DNA of 64,000 bases, taken from CALKJU01 sp046349355 (GTDB taxonomy: Bacteria > Pseudomonadota > Alphaproteobacteria > Geminicoccales > Geminicoccaceae). This document shows, piece after piece, positions 1 to 7,631 of this stretch. The position numbers and the translations under genes are program-made. Where the stretch lies: the NCBI GenBank assembly GCA_046349355.1, contig JAXMCM010000022.1, positions 124,001 to 188,000 of the forward strand. Reading direction: 5' to 3'. How positions within the stretch are numbered: the stretch's first letter is position 1; every line of letters begins with the position of its first letter. A model generated the notes under the pieces. The model made no database searches. It had not been told where the DNA came from and worked only from the letters and a program-made list of their open reading frames with translations.

Positions 1-2
1 TG

Positions 3-584
3 CGGCAGACCTACCCGGTGAAGGCCGGCGAGACGGTGCTGATCCACGCCGCCGCCGGCGGCACCGGCCTCATCCTCTGCCAGTGGGCCAAGCATCTGGG
101 TGCGACCGTCATCGGCACGGTGGGCTCGCAGGACAAGGCGGCGCTGGCCCGGGCCAATGGCTGCGACCATGTCATCCTGACCCGCGAGGAGGATCTCGCC
201 CCGCGGGTGCGCGAGATCACCGGCGGCAAGGGCGTCCCGGTGGTCTATGACGGCGTCGGCAAGGCCACCTTCATGGCCTCGCTCGACTGCCTGCAGCCGC
301 GCGGCATGATGGTCAGCTTCGGCAATGCCAGCGGCCCGGTCGAGCCGTTCAACCTCGCCGTCCTGTCGCAGAAGGGCTCGCTCTACCTGACCCGGCCGAC
401 GCTGTTCACCTACACCGCCAGCCGCGAGCAGCTGCTCGCCTGTGCCGGCGACCTGATCGAGGTCGTCGCCAGCGGCGCGGTCAGGATCGCCATCAACCAG
501 CGCTTCCCGCTGGAGCAGGCGGCCGATGCGCACCGGGCGCTCGAAGGCCGCGCCACCACCGGCTCGACCCTGCTGATCCCCTGA
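3..584 (+). CDS. NADPH:quinone oxidoreductase (zinc-independent MDR family), 5'-truncated
   Basis: This is the C-terminal half of a quinone oxidoreductase of the medium-chain dehydrogenase/reductase superfamily, which transfers electrons from NADPH to quinones. The reading frame is already open at the window edge, so the start and the N-terminal catalytic domain lie upstream. The visible part opens just before the Rossmann fold, with the nucleotide-binding stretch IHAAAGGTG. It continues through the usual quinone-reductase C-terminus, including VVYDGVGKATF and a final LEGRATTGSTLLIP, which matches the characteristic Qor ending. No zinc-ligand cysteines are visible. The next gene starts 14 bases downstream on the same strand, so the two may be co-transcribed. 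The family is clear; the substrate is unknown. Confidence 0.85.
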   Translation, partial: RQTYPVKAGETVLIHAAAGGTGLILCQWAKHLGATVIGTVGSQDKAALARANGCDHVILTREEDLAPRVREITGGKGVPVVYDGVGKATFMASLDCLQPRGMMVSFGNASGPVEPFNLAVLSQKGSLYLTRPTLFTYTASREQLLACAGDLIEVVASGAVRIAINQRFPLEQAADAHRALEGRATTGSTLLIP

Positions 585-598
585 GCCGGGCGGCCCCG

Positions 599-1408
599 GT
601 GCTGATCGCCCAGATCACCGACCTGCACCTGACCCGTGCCGGGAAGCTGGCCTACGGGGTGGTCGACACCGGGGCGCTGCTCGAGCGTGCCGTCGCCCGG
701 CTGGCGGCGCTCGAGCCGCGACCCGACCTCGTGCTGGTGACGGGCGACCTCACCTATGACGGCGGCGAGGACGAGTACGCGCGGCTGCTGGCCCTGATGG
801 CGCCGCTGCCGGTGCCGTGGCTCGCCATCCCCGGCAACCACGACCGTCGCCAGCCGATGCGGGCCGCACTTCCCAAGGCCAACTGCCCGACCGGCGACGG
901 TCCGCCCGGCCGGCTGTGCTGGGCGGTCGAGGATCTGCCGGTGCGGATCCTCGCCCTCGACACGCTCGTCGAAGGCCAGTCGGGTGGCGAGGTCGGACCG
1001 GCCCAGCTCGCCTGGCTCGAGGCGAAGCTCGCCGCCGCACCCGGCCGGCCGGCGCTGGTGCTGATGCACCATCCGCCGGTGCCGACCGGCATCGGCCACA
1101 TGGACCGCATCGCCTGCAGCGACGCTGCCGCGCTCGGTGCCCTAGTCGCCCGGCATCCGCAGCTCGAGCGGGTGCTGTGCGGCCATGTCCACCGCCCGAT
1201 CCAGTGGCGCTGGAACGGCACGCTGGTCAGCGCGGCCCCCAGCGTCGCGCACCAGGTGCGGCTCGACCTGCGGCCCGGTGCCCCCTCCGGGTTCGACCTC
1301 GAGCCGCCGGCCTTCCACCTGCACCTGTGGCTGGAAGGGACCGGCCTCGTCACCCACCACGCCTACGTCGCCGCGGCGCCCGGGCCCTACCCGTTCCGCG
1401 ACGCCTGA
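599..1408 (+). CDS. Metallophosphoesterase, CpdA-like (3',5'-cyclic-AMP phosphodiesterase type)
   Basis: A 269-residue calcineurin-like phosphoesterase with a GTG start. The binuclear metal-site motifs appear in order: TDLHL near the N-terminus (DxH), GDLTYDGG (GD), GNHDRR (GNHD), a histidine in LMHHPPV, and GHVHRP (GHxH). Length and motif spacing fit the class III cyclic-nucleotide phosphodiesterase CpdA, which hydrolyses cAMP, but family members also act on other phosphoesters, so cAMP specificity is inferred. The gene follows the quinone reductase by 14 bases. Its last 22 bases overlap the 3' end of the converging MFS gene, so the two messages are antisense to each other there. Confidence 0.8.
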   Translation: MLIAQITDLHLTRAGKLAYGVVDTGALLERAVARLAALEPRPDLVLVTGDLTYDGGEDEYARLLALMAPLPVPWLAIPGNHDRRQPMRAALPKANCPTGDGPPGRLCWAVEDLPVRILALDTLVEGQSGGEVGPAQLAWLEAKLAAAPGRPALVLMHHPPVPTGIGHMDRIACSDAAALGALVARHPQLERVLCGHVHRPIQWRWNGTLVSAAPSVAHQVRLDLRPGAPSGFDLEPPAFHLHLWLEGTGLVTHHAYVAAAPGPYPFRDA

Positions 1409-2598
1409 CGGTTGCCCAGCAGCATCAGCAGGCCGGCCAGCAGGGTCAGGCCCAGCATCGCCGATAGCATCGGCAGCGGCGTCGCGGGATGGGCCGCCCC
1501 CCAGGCGCTGACCAGGCCTGCCAGGGTGGCCGGCACGGCAGCCTGCAGCACGCCCAGTGCCGCCGAGGCGGCGCCGACGATGCGCCCGTGCGGGTGCAGG
1601 GCCAGCGCCATGCTGTTCGAGACGATCAGGCCGTAGGCCAGGAAGTAGCCGAAGAAGCCCGGCAGCAGCACCCAGGGATTGGCGTAGCCGAGCAGCTCGG
1701 CGGTCATCGAGCCGGCGAGGACGAGGCAGCACAGGGCGAGCCCGATGCCGATCAGCCGGCGCAGCGGCTGGCGGTGGACGAGGCGCGCGTTGAGCAGGTT
1801 GCCCAGCGCCGAGCCGGCGGCGATGCCGGCGAAGGTCAGGGCGAACTGGCCCGCCGTGAAGCCGTGGATGAGCATGAACACGGCCGAGGAGTTGGCGAGG
1901 TAGATGACCAGCGCCGAGAGCACGAGGGTGACGATCGCCCCGTAGAGGCGTGATTCGGGGTGCGTCAGTACCGCCTTCCAGGCGCCGAGGATGCTGGCCG
2001 GGCGCAGCGCCGCCGGATCGGGCCGTTCCAGCGACTCGCGGACCAGCACCACCGTGACCACCAGCAGCACGGCCCCGTAGGCGGCCAGGAACAGGAAGAT
2101 CCAGCGCCACGAGGCGATCAGCAGGATGCCGGTGCCGATCGTCGGCGCGATCATCGGGGCGGTGATGAACGCGGCCATCGCGAACGACATCAGCCGGGCC
2201 ATCTGCGGCCCCTGGAAGAGATCGCGGACGATGGCCCGGCTGAGCACCGGCCCGGAGCCGGCGCCGAGGCCCTGGACGAGCCGCATCGCCAGCAGCGTCT
2301 CGGCCGAGCCGGCGGCGGCACAGCCGAGGCTGCTCAGCACGTAGAGCAGGATGCCGCCGATCAGCACGGGCTTGCGGCCGAAGCGGTCGGAGAGCGAGCC
2401 GTAGACGGCCTGGCCGCCGGCGAAGCCGAGGAAGAACATCGACACCGTCTGCTGCAGCGTCGCCGGCGCGGCGCCGAGGTCGGCGGCCGTGGCCGGGATG
2501 GCCGGCAGGTTGATGTCGATGGTCATCGCCGACATCGTCATCAGCGAGGCCACGAGCAGCACGAAGGCGAACGAGCCGGGACGGATCGGCGAGGGCAT
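1387..2598 (-). CDS. Bcr/CflA-family multidrug efflux MFS transporter
   Basis: About 403 residues, an inner-membrane proton-driven exporter of the major facilitator superfamily. The N-terminus has the Bcr/CflA pattern MTIDINLPAIPA in the first helix, and loop 2-3 carries the MFS signature SLSDRFGRKPVLIGG. Roughly twelve hydrophobic segments follow. I start at the ATG at 2598 because the frame upstream translates into arginine/proline-rich shadow sequence and the usual protein begins right at this point. It lies 50 bases downstream of the CobW gene on the same strand and is probably the last gene of the leftward operon that begins with the deacetylase. The exported substrate cannot be told from sequence. 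Confidence 0.85.
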   Translation of the reverse strand: MPSPIRPGSFAFVLLVASLMTMSAMTIDINLPAIPATAADLGAAPATLQQTVSMFFLGFAGGQAVYGSLSDRFGRKPVLIGGILLYVLSSLGCAAAGSAETLLAMRLVQGLGAGSGPVLSRAIVRDLFQGPQMARLMSFAMAAFITAPMIAPTIGTGILLIASWRWIFLFLAAYGAVLLVVTVVLVRESLERPDPAALRPASILGAWKAVLTHPESRLYGAIVTLVLSALVIYLANSSAVFMLIHGFTAGQFALTFAGIAAGSALGNLLNARLVHRQPLRRLIGIGLALCCLVLAGSMTAELLGYANPWVLLPGFFGYFLAYGLIVSNSMALALHPHGRIVGAASAALGVLQAAVPATLAGLVSAWGAAHPATPLPMLSAMLGLTLLAGLLMLLGNRQASRNG

Positions 2599-2648
2599 CG
2601 ACGGGACCGGAGGCTGCGGGCCCGACCGATACCGGGCGACAGGCTCCC

Positions 2649-3686
2649 TTACGCCGGCAGCACCGCTCCTGTCGACGCCGGCACCGGCACGGCGCCCATG
2701 AAGGCCTCGAACGAGCGGCGCAGCAGCGCCGGATCGAGGTCGCGGCCGATCAGCACCAGCCGCGTCACCGGCCGGTCGCCGGGCCAGGCGGCGAGATGGC
2801 TGGGCGGATGCAGCACGTGCTGCACGCCGTGGACGACGACCGGCGTCGGCACGCCGTCGACATGCAGGATGCCCTTGGCGCGCAGCAGGTTGCGGCCGTG
2901 GCGGTTGAGCAGCATCGAGAACCACACGGCAAACCGGGCCCAGTCGAGCGGCGCCTCGCGGACCAGGGCAAGGCTGCGCACGCCGGCGTTGTGGTCGTGG
3001 TCGTGACCGTCCCCGGCATCGAGCCAGCGGGCGACGTGGGCAGCCCGGCCGTCGGGGTCGAGCAGGTCCTCCGTCAGCAGCGAGGCGGGCACGGCAGCGG
3101 CGGGGGCGAGGCGCAGCCGCGAGGCGGTCGGGTTGAGAACGGCCAGGCGCCGCTCGAGGGCGGCGACGGTCGAGGCGTCGGCAAGATCGGTCTTGCTCAG
3201 CACCAGCCGGTCGGCGACGGCCGCCTGATGCACCGCCGCCTCGAAGCGGTCGAGCGTGTCGGCGCCGTTCACGGCGTCGACGACGGTGACGATGTTGCCC
3301 AGCGCCAGATGGTAGCGCAGGCGCGGGTCGGCATGGATCGTCTGGGCGATCGGGGCCGGATCGGCGAGGCCCGTGGTCTCGATGACGATGCGGCGGAACG
3401 GCGGCAGCAGGCCGCGGGCGCGGCGCTCGTGCAGGTCGAGCAGGGCGTCGCGCAGGTCGCTGCGGATGGTGCAGCAGACGCAGCCGCTGGGCAGCAGCAC
3501 GGTGTCGCCGTCGAGCCGCTCGAGCAGCCAGTGGTCGAGGCCGACCTCGCCGAACTCGTTGATCAGCACGGCGGCGTCGGCCAGCTCCGGTGCCTGCAGC
3601 AGCCGGCGCAGCAGCGAGGTCTTGCCGCTGCCGAGAAAGCCGGTGAGGACGACGACCGGCAGCCGCCCAGCCGACGGTACCGTCAC
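2649..3686 (-). CDS. CobW-family GTP-binding metallochaperone (COG0523)
   Basis: A 345-residue P-loop GTPase of the CobW/YjiA/ZNG group, which uses GTP hydrolysis to deliver metal ions to client proteins. Walker A is GFLGSGKT at about residues 16-23. The hallmark CxCC metal site CVCC is at about 69-72 and a guanine-recognition SKTD lies mid-protein. A histidine-rich GHDHDH segment before the C-terminal domain fits zinc or cobalt handling. The GTG start overlaps the stop of the small gene upstream (GTGA), indicating translational coupling. The client is unknown; the deacetylase of the same operon, whose family usually needs a metal, is an inferred candidate. Confidence 0.85.
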   Translation of the reverse strand: MTVPSAGRLPVVVLTGFLGSGKTSLLRRLLQAPELADAAVLINEFGEVGLDHWLLERLDGDTVLLPSGCVCCTIRSDLRDALLDLHERRARGLLPPFRRIVIETTGLADPAPIAQTIHADPRLRYHLALGNIVTVVDAVNGADTLDRFEAAVHQAAVADRLVLSKTDLADASTVAALERRLAVLNPTASRLRLAPAAAVPASLLTEDLLDPDGRAAHVARWLDAGDGHDHDHNAGVRSLALVREAPLDWARFAVWFSMLLNRHGRNLLRAKGILHVDGVPTPVVVHGVQHVLHPPSHLAAWPGDRPVTRLVLIGRDLDPALLRRSFEAFMGAVPVPASTGAVLPA

Positions 3687-3967
3687 GCCCGTTCCAGCAG
3701 CGCCAGCAGGTCCGGATCGAGCGGGTCGAGCGGCCGGCCGGCGAGCGCCTCGGCCGCCGGCCACATCCGGCTCAGATTGTCGACCAGGGCGGTCCGGCCG
3801 GTGCGCGAGCGCAGCACGTAGCGGCCGCCCCAGCTGTCGAGCGCCAGGCCGTAGCGGGCCAGCACGCGCGAGGCCGCGCGCGAGCGCAGCGCCCGCTGGA
3901 CCGGGCCGGCCGCACCCGCCTCGGCCCAGTCACCGGCCGCCCCGAAGGCCCCGCACAGCCCGCACAT
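3683..3967 (-). CDS. Small conserved CobW-associated protein
   Basis: A 94-residue protein beginning MCGLCGAFG and ending with a leucine-rich tail (LDPLDPDLLALLERA). The N-terminal CxxC resembles a metal site; the similarity to the MCGI start of class II amidotransferases is superficial because the protein is far too short. From memory, proteins of this type occur next to CobW GTPases in other alphaproteobacteria, but no function has been assigned. It starts 6 bases after the deacetylase stop and its own stop overlaps the CobW start, so it sits inside a tight operon. A role with the CobW protein, as metal donor or acceptor, is an inference from the coupling. Confidence 0.7.
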   Translation of the reverse strand: MCGLCGAFGAAGDWAEAGAAGPVQRALRSRAASRVLARYGLALDSWGGRYVLRSRTGRTALVDNLSRMWPAAEALAGRPLDPLDPDLLALLERA

Positions 3968-3973
3968 CGCGTC

Positions 3974-4870
3974 CTACTTCTTGCCCTTCTTCGCCTTGAA
4001 CGGCTGCCGGCGGGCGAAGTCGTCGGCGATCTCCTCGAAGGTCAGCCAGCGCACGCCCGGATGCCTGTTGATGTGGGCGAAGACGCGCTCGAGCATCATC
4101 AGCACATGCGCCTTGCCCGACACGTCCGGATGGATGGTCAGCGTGTACACGGCGTAGTCCATCTCGCGGTACACCCAGTCGAACTGGTCGAGCCACATCT
4201 GCTCGACGTCGCGGGCGTTGACGAAGCCGTGGCTGTTGGGGGCCGCCTTGATGAACATCATCGGCGGCAGGTCGTCGAGGTGCCAGCTCGCCGGGATCTC
4301 GATCAGCGGCGTCTCGGTGCCGCGCTCGAGCGGCTTCATCCAGGTGTCCGGGTGCTGGCTGTAGTCGATCTTGGTCCAGCTGTCGCCGACCCGCACGTAG
4401 TAGGGCGTGAAGTCGTCGTGCATCAGCGAGTGGTCGTACTTGATGCCGCGGCGGAGCAGCAGCTCGTTGGTCTTCGGCCCGAACTCCCACCACGGGGCGA
4501 CGTAGCCGCGCGGCTTCTTGCCCGAGATCCACTCGATCCGCTCGATGCACTTGTCGAAGATGACCTCTTCCTGCTCCGGCGTCAGCGCCACCGGGTTCTC
4601 GTGGCTGTAGCCGTGCATGCCGATCTCGTGCCCGGCCTTGGCCACGGCCTCGATCTGCTTCGGGAAGGTGTCGATCGAGTGGCCCGGCACGAACCAGGTC
4701 GTCTTGATGCCGAACCGGTCGAACAGCCGGAGCAGCCGCGGCGTGCCGACCTCGCCTGAGAACATGCCGCGGCTGATGTCGCAGGGGCTGTCCTCGCCGC
4801 CGTAGGAACCCAGCCACCCGGCCACCGCATCGACGTCGACCCCGAACGCGCAGAGAATCTCCTTGGCCAC
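3974..4870 (-). CDS. Polysaccharide deacetylase (NodB/PuuE-type, carbohydrate esterase 4 fold)
   Basis: About 298 residues, a metal-dependent hydrolase of the NodB-homology group. The N-terminus has FGVDVDAVAG (metal-binding Asp region), then WFVPGHSIDTF, GHEIGMHGYSHENP (the HxxxH metal-binding motif), a late ASWHLDDLPP and TIHPDVSGKA. This subfamily is closer to PuuE allantoinase and imidase-like deacetylases than to chitin deacetylases, so the substrate may be a small amide rather than a polysaccharide. I choose the GTG at 4870, preceded by a GAGGGGG ribosome site ten bases upstream; the 57 residues the open frame would add are low-complexity. It is the first gene of the leftward operon and is divergent from an ABC importer. 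Confidence 0.8.
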   Translation of the reverse strand: MAKEILCAFGVDVDAVAGWLGSYGGEDSPCDISRGMFSGEVGTPRLLRLFDRFGIKTTWFVPGHSIDTFPKQIEAVAKAGHEIGMHGYSHENPVALTPEQEEVIFDKCIERIEWISGKKPRGYVAPWWEFGPKTNELLLRRGIKYDHSLMHDDFTPYYVRVGDSWTKIDYSQHPDTWMKPLERGTETPLIEIPASWHLDDLPPMMFIKAAPNSHGFVNARDVEQMWLDQFDWVYREMDYAVYTLTIHPDVSGKAHVLMMLERVFAHINRHPGVRWLTFEEIADDFARRQPFKAKKGKK

Positions 4871-5065
4871 CGCAGCGTGCCCCCTCGGTTGCGGCGGCGC
4901 GATCGCCGCCTTGTCGCCGGTCGGCAGCTTAGGAGGTGCTGGCACGGCGGCAAGGGTACAGACGATGTCGCGGAGCGTCGCTTCCGCAGCCGCGCGCTGC
5001 CCGAACCTTGGCGGGGCGCCGGATCGGCCGGCGACCGGCATCGACAGGCGAGGGAGTGGAAGGCG
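4871..5065. promoter_or_regulatory. Divergent intergenic region between the deacetylase operon and the ABC importer
   Basis: A 195-base non-coding stretch that must hold the promoters for both divergent operons. I see a ribosome site for each side (GAGGGGG for the deacetylase, GGGAGTGGAAGG for the binding protein). I see no convincing -10/-35 pair or clear operator palindrome. Confidence 0.5.
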
Positions 5066-6076
5066 ATGACTTCACGTCGACGGCTCGTTCAGCGGATCGG
5101 CGGTCTGGCCCTGGTTGCCGCTGCCGTCCTCGGCGCCGGCGAGGCGCAGGCCACGGACAAGGTGGTGCTGCGCACCAACTGGCTGCTCTACGGCTCGCAC
5201 GCGATCTTCTTCCTCGGCATCGACCGCGGCTACTATGCCGACGAGGGCATCGACGTCGTGGTCAAGCAGGGCAACGGCAGCGGCAATGCGGTGCGCCTCG
5301 TCGCCAACGGCGATTCCGACTTCGCCTACGGCTCGGCCTCGACGATGCTGAACCTCGCCGGCCAGGGCGCCCCGGTGGTGTCGGTGATGACCGTCGATGG
5401 CACCGGGACCGACGCGGTGCTGATCAATCCCGACGCCGGCATCAAGGACTTCAAGGGCCTGGAAGGGCAGAAGGTGCTGACCACGGCCGGCGCCGGCGTC
5501 AACACGATGTTCCCGGTGGCCGCCGCCAACGCCGGCGCCGATGTCGACAAGATCCAGCTCACCAATGTCGCCGAGAGTGCCCTGGTGCAGAGCTACCTGC
5601 AGGGCCTGGCCCCGGCGATGCTCGGCGGCATGGACGACAAGCCGGCCGAGATCAAGGCCAACGGCGGCAAGCAGCCGGTCATCCTCAACTACGCCGACTT
5701 CGGCGTCTCGCAGCCGGGCTATGCCATCGTCGCACGGACCGAGATGGTGAAGGACAACCCGGATCTGGTGCAGCGCTTCGTCCGGGCGACGCTCAAGGCG
5801 GTGAAGGCGGCCAAGGAGGATCCCGACGCGGCGATCCAGGCGCTGATCAACTGGTCCGGCAGCGTCGAGGACCAGAAGGCCCAGGCCCGCGAGGTGCTGG
5901 ACGTGACGCTGGGCATCCTGACCTCGCCGAACAACACCGACAAGGTCATCGGCCTGAACGTCCCGGCCGACTGGGACAGCGCCCTCGAGATGCTCAAGAA
6001 GTACAAGGAGCTGAAGACCGACCAGCCGGCCAGCGCCTTCTACACCAACGAGTTCGTGCTGGCCGCCGGCAAGTGA
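5066..6076 (+). CDS. ABC transporter substrate-binding protein, NMT1/THI5-TauA type
   Basis: A 336-residue periplasmic binding protein with an N-terminal signal peptide: a basic start, a hydrophobic core at about residues 11-25 and an AQA cleavage site near 29. The mature region opens VVLRTNWLLYGSHAIFFLGI and has the GYYADEGIDV motif typical of NMT1/SsuA-like proteins that bind small N- or S-containing compounds such as pyrimidines, taurine or nitrate. The ATG at 5066 has a good ribosome site; the longer open frame upstream has no signal peptide at its start. Its stop overlaps the start of the ATPase gene. The ligand is not identifiable; a heterocyclic nitrogen compound is suggested only by family and by the divergent deacetylase. 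Confidence 0.85.
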   Translation: MTSRRRLVQRIGGLALVAAAVLGAGEAQATDKVVLRTNWLLYGSHAIFFLGIDRGYYADEGIDVVVKQGNGSGNAVRLVANGDSDFAYGSASTMLNLAGQGAPVVSVMTVDGTGTDAVLINPDAGIKDFKGLEGQKVLTTAGAGVNTMFPVAAANAGADVDKIQLTNVAESALVQSYLQGLAPAMLGGMDDKPAEIKANGGKQPVILNYADFGVSQPGYAIVARTEMVKDNPDLVQRFVRATLKAVKAAKEDPDAAIQALINWSGSVEDQKAQAREVLDVTLGILTSPNNTDKVIGLNVPADWDSALEMLKKYKELKTDQPASAFYTNEFVLAAGK

Positions 6077-6840
6077 GCGTGGCGGTCGCCGTCCGCGCCG
6101 CGACCAAGACCTACGGCGACGGCCCGGAGGCGGTCCACGCCTTCGGGCCCGTCGACCTCGTCGTCGAGCCCGGCACCTTCGTCTCGCTGGTCGGGCCCTC
6201 GGGCTGCGGCAAGAGCACCCTGCTGCTGATGGTGGCCGGGCTGCTCGACGGCAGCAGCGGCAGCATCGAGGTCGGCGAGCGCCCCGTGCGCGGCCCGGTC
6301 ACCGAGCTCGGCATGGTGTTCCAGCAGAATGCGCTCGTCGACTGGCGCGACGTGCTCGGCAACGTGCTGCTCCAGGTCGAGATGCGCGGGCTCGACCGCA
6401 GCCGCCACGAGCCGCGTGCCCGCGAGCTGCTGGCGTCGGTCGGCCTCGCCGCCTTCGCCGGACGACGGCCCTACGAACTGTCGGGCGGGATGCAGCAGCG
6501 GACCGCCTTCTGCCGGGCGCTGGTCCACGATCCGCCGCTGATCCTGATGGACGAGCCGCTGGGGGCACTCGACGCCATGACGCGCGAGCAGCTGCGCAGC
6601 GACCTCGAGGCGCTGTGGACGGTGCGGCGGCAGACCGTCCTGTTCGTCACCCACAGCATCGAGGAAGCGGTCCAGCTCTCGGACCGGGTGATCGTGATCT
6701 CGCCGCGGCCCGGCAAGATCGTCCGCGACCTGGCGGTGCCGCTGCCGCGGCCGCGCACCCTGGAGGTCTGCGACAGCCCGGCCTTTCACGCGCTGGTCGG
6801 CGAGATCAAGCGCATCTTCTACGGCTATGGCGTCCTCTGA
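6073..6840 (+). CDS. ABC transporter ATP-binding protein, NitT/TauT family
   Basis: A 255-residue ATPase that powers the importer encoded on both sides. Walker A is GPSGCGKS at about residues 41-48, the signature is LSGGMQQR, Walker B is LILMDEPLGALD and the switch histidine is in VTHSIEEAV. The arrangement is that of nitrate/sulfonate/bicarbonate-type transporters. The GTG start overlaps the stop of the binding-protein gene (GTGA), and the 3' end overlaps the permease gene by 14 bases, so all three genes form one translationally coupled operon. Confidence 0.88.
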   Translation: MSVAVAVRAATKTYGDGPEAVHAFGPVDLVVEPGTFVSLVGPSGCGKSTLLLMVAGLLDGSSGSIEVGERPVRGPVTELGMVFQQNALVDWRDVLGNVLLQVEMRGLDRSRHEPRARELLASVGLAAFAGRRPYELSGGMQQRTAFCRALVHDPPLILMDEPLGALDAMTREQLRSDLEALWTVRRQTVLFVTHSIEEAVQLSDRVIVISPRPGKIVRDLAVPLPRPRTLEVCDSPAFHALVGEIKRIFYGYGVL

Positions 6841-7624
6841 GCCGGGCGCCTCGCGCGCCGATCTGCTGCTCTCCGTGGGCTCGGCCCTGGGCTTCTTCGT
6901 GGCCTGGGAGGCCGTCGTCCGGATCTTCCAGGTCCCGCTCTACATCGTCCCGCCGCCGTCCGCCGTGCTCTACCAGTTCTGGCGCAATCTCGGCCGGATC
7001 CTCGAATACACGGTCGTCACCGGCGGCGAGACCCTGGCCGGCTTCGCCGTGGCCATCCTGCTGGGCGTTCCGCTGGCCCTGCTGGTGGCCTTCTCGCGGG
7101 TACTGCGCCACACCCTCTACCCGGCGGCGGTGACGCTGGAGATGGTGCCGAAGATCGCCTTCGCGCCGCTGTTCGTCACCTGGTTCGGCTTCGGCTACCT
7201 GCCCAAGGTGATCATCGTCTTCCTGGTCTGCTTCTTCCCGATCCTGCTCAACGGCGTGCTCGCCTTCGCTTCCCTGCCGACCGAGCTCGAGCGCTTCGCT
7301 CGCTCGACCGGAGCCGGGATCTGGCGGACCTTCTGGCACATCCGCCTGCCCAACGCGCTGCCGCAGCTGTTCGTCGGCATCAAGGGGGCGGCGGTCAACG
7401 CGACGGTCGGCGCCACCATCGCCGAATGGATCGGCGGCGATGCCGGCCTCGGCTACTACATCCAGATCGCCACCGGCGACCTGCGCATGGACCTGGCCTT
7501 CGCCATCATCATCATGCTGGCACTGCTCGGCCTCGCCCTGTTCGGCGCGGTGGTCCTGCTCGAGCGCTGGCTGATCCCCTGGCACATCAGCCAGCGGCGG
7601 CGCCCCGGGGCCGCCGCCGGCTGA
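6827..7624 (+). CDS. ABC transporter permease, NitT/TauT family
   Basis: A 265-residue inner-membrane permease with about six hydrophobic helices, the homodimer partner expected for this importer class. The EAA-like cytoplasmic loop that docks on the ATPase reads ARSTGAGIWRTFWHIRLPNA. The C-terminal half has the usual GATIAEWIGGDAGLGYYI motif. It overlaps the ATPase gene by 14 bases. It ends 7 bases before the converging rho gene, with no room for a separate terminator. Confidence 0.88.
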   Translation: MASSEPGASRADLLLSVGSALGFFVAWEAVVRIFQVPLYIVPPPSAVLYQFWRNLGRILEYTVVTGGETLAGFAVAILLGVPLALLVAFSRVLRHTLYPAAVTLEMVPKIAFAPLFVTWFGFGYLPKVIIVFLVCFFPILLNGVLAFASLPTELERFARSTGAGIWRTFWHIRLPNALPQLFVGIKGAAVNATVGATIAEWIGGDAGLGYYIQIATGDLRMDLAFAIIIMLALLGLALFGAVVLLERWLIPWHISQRRRPGAAAG

Positions 7625-7631
7625 GCCGGCG

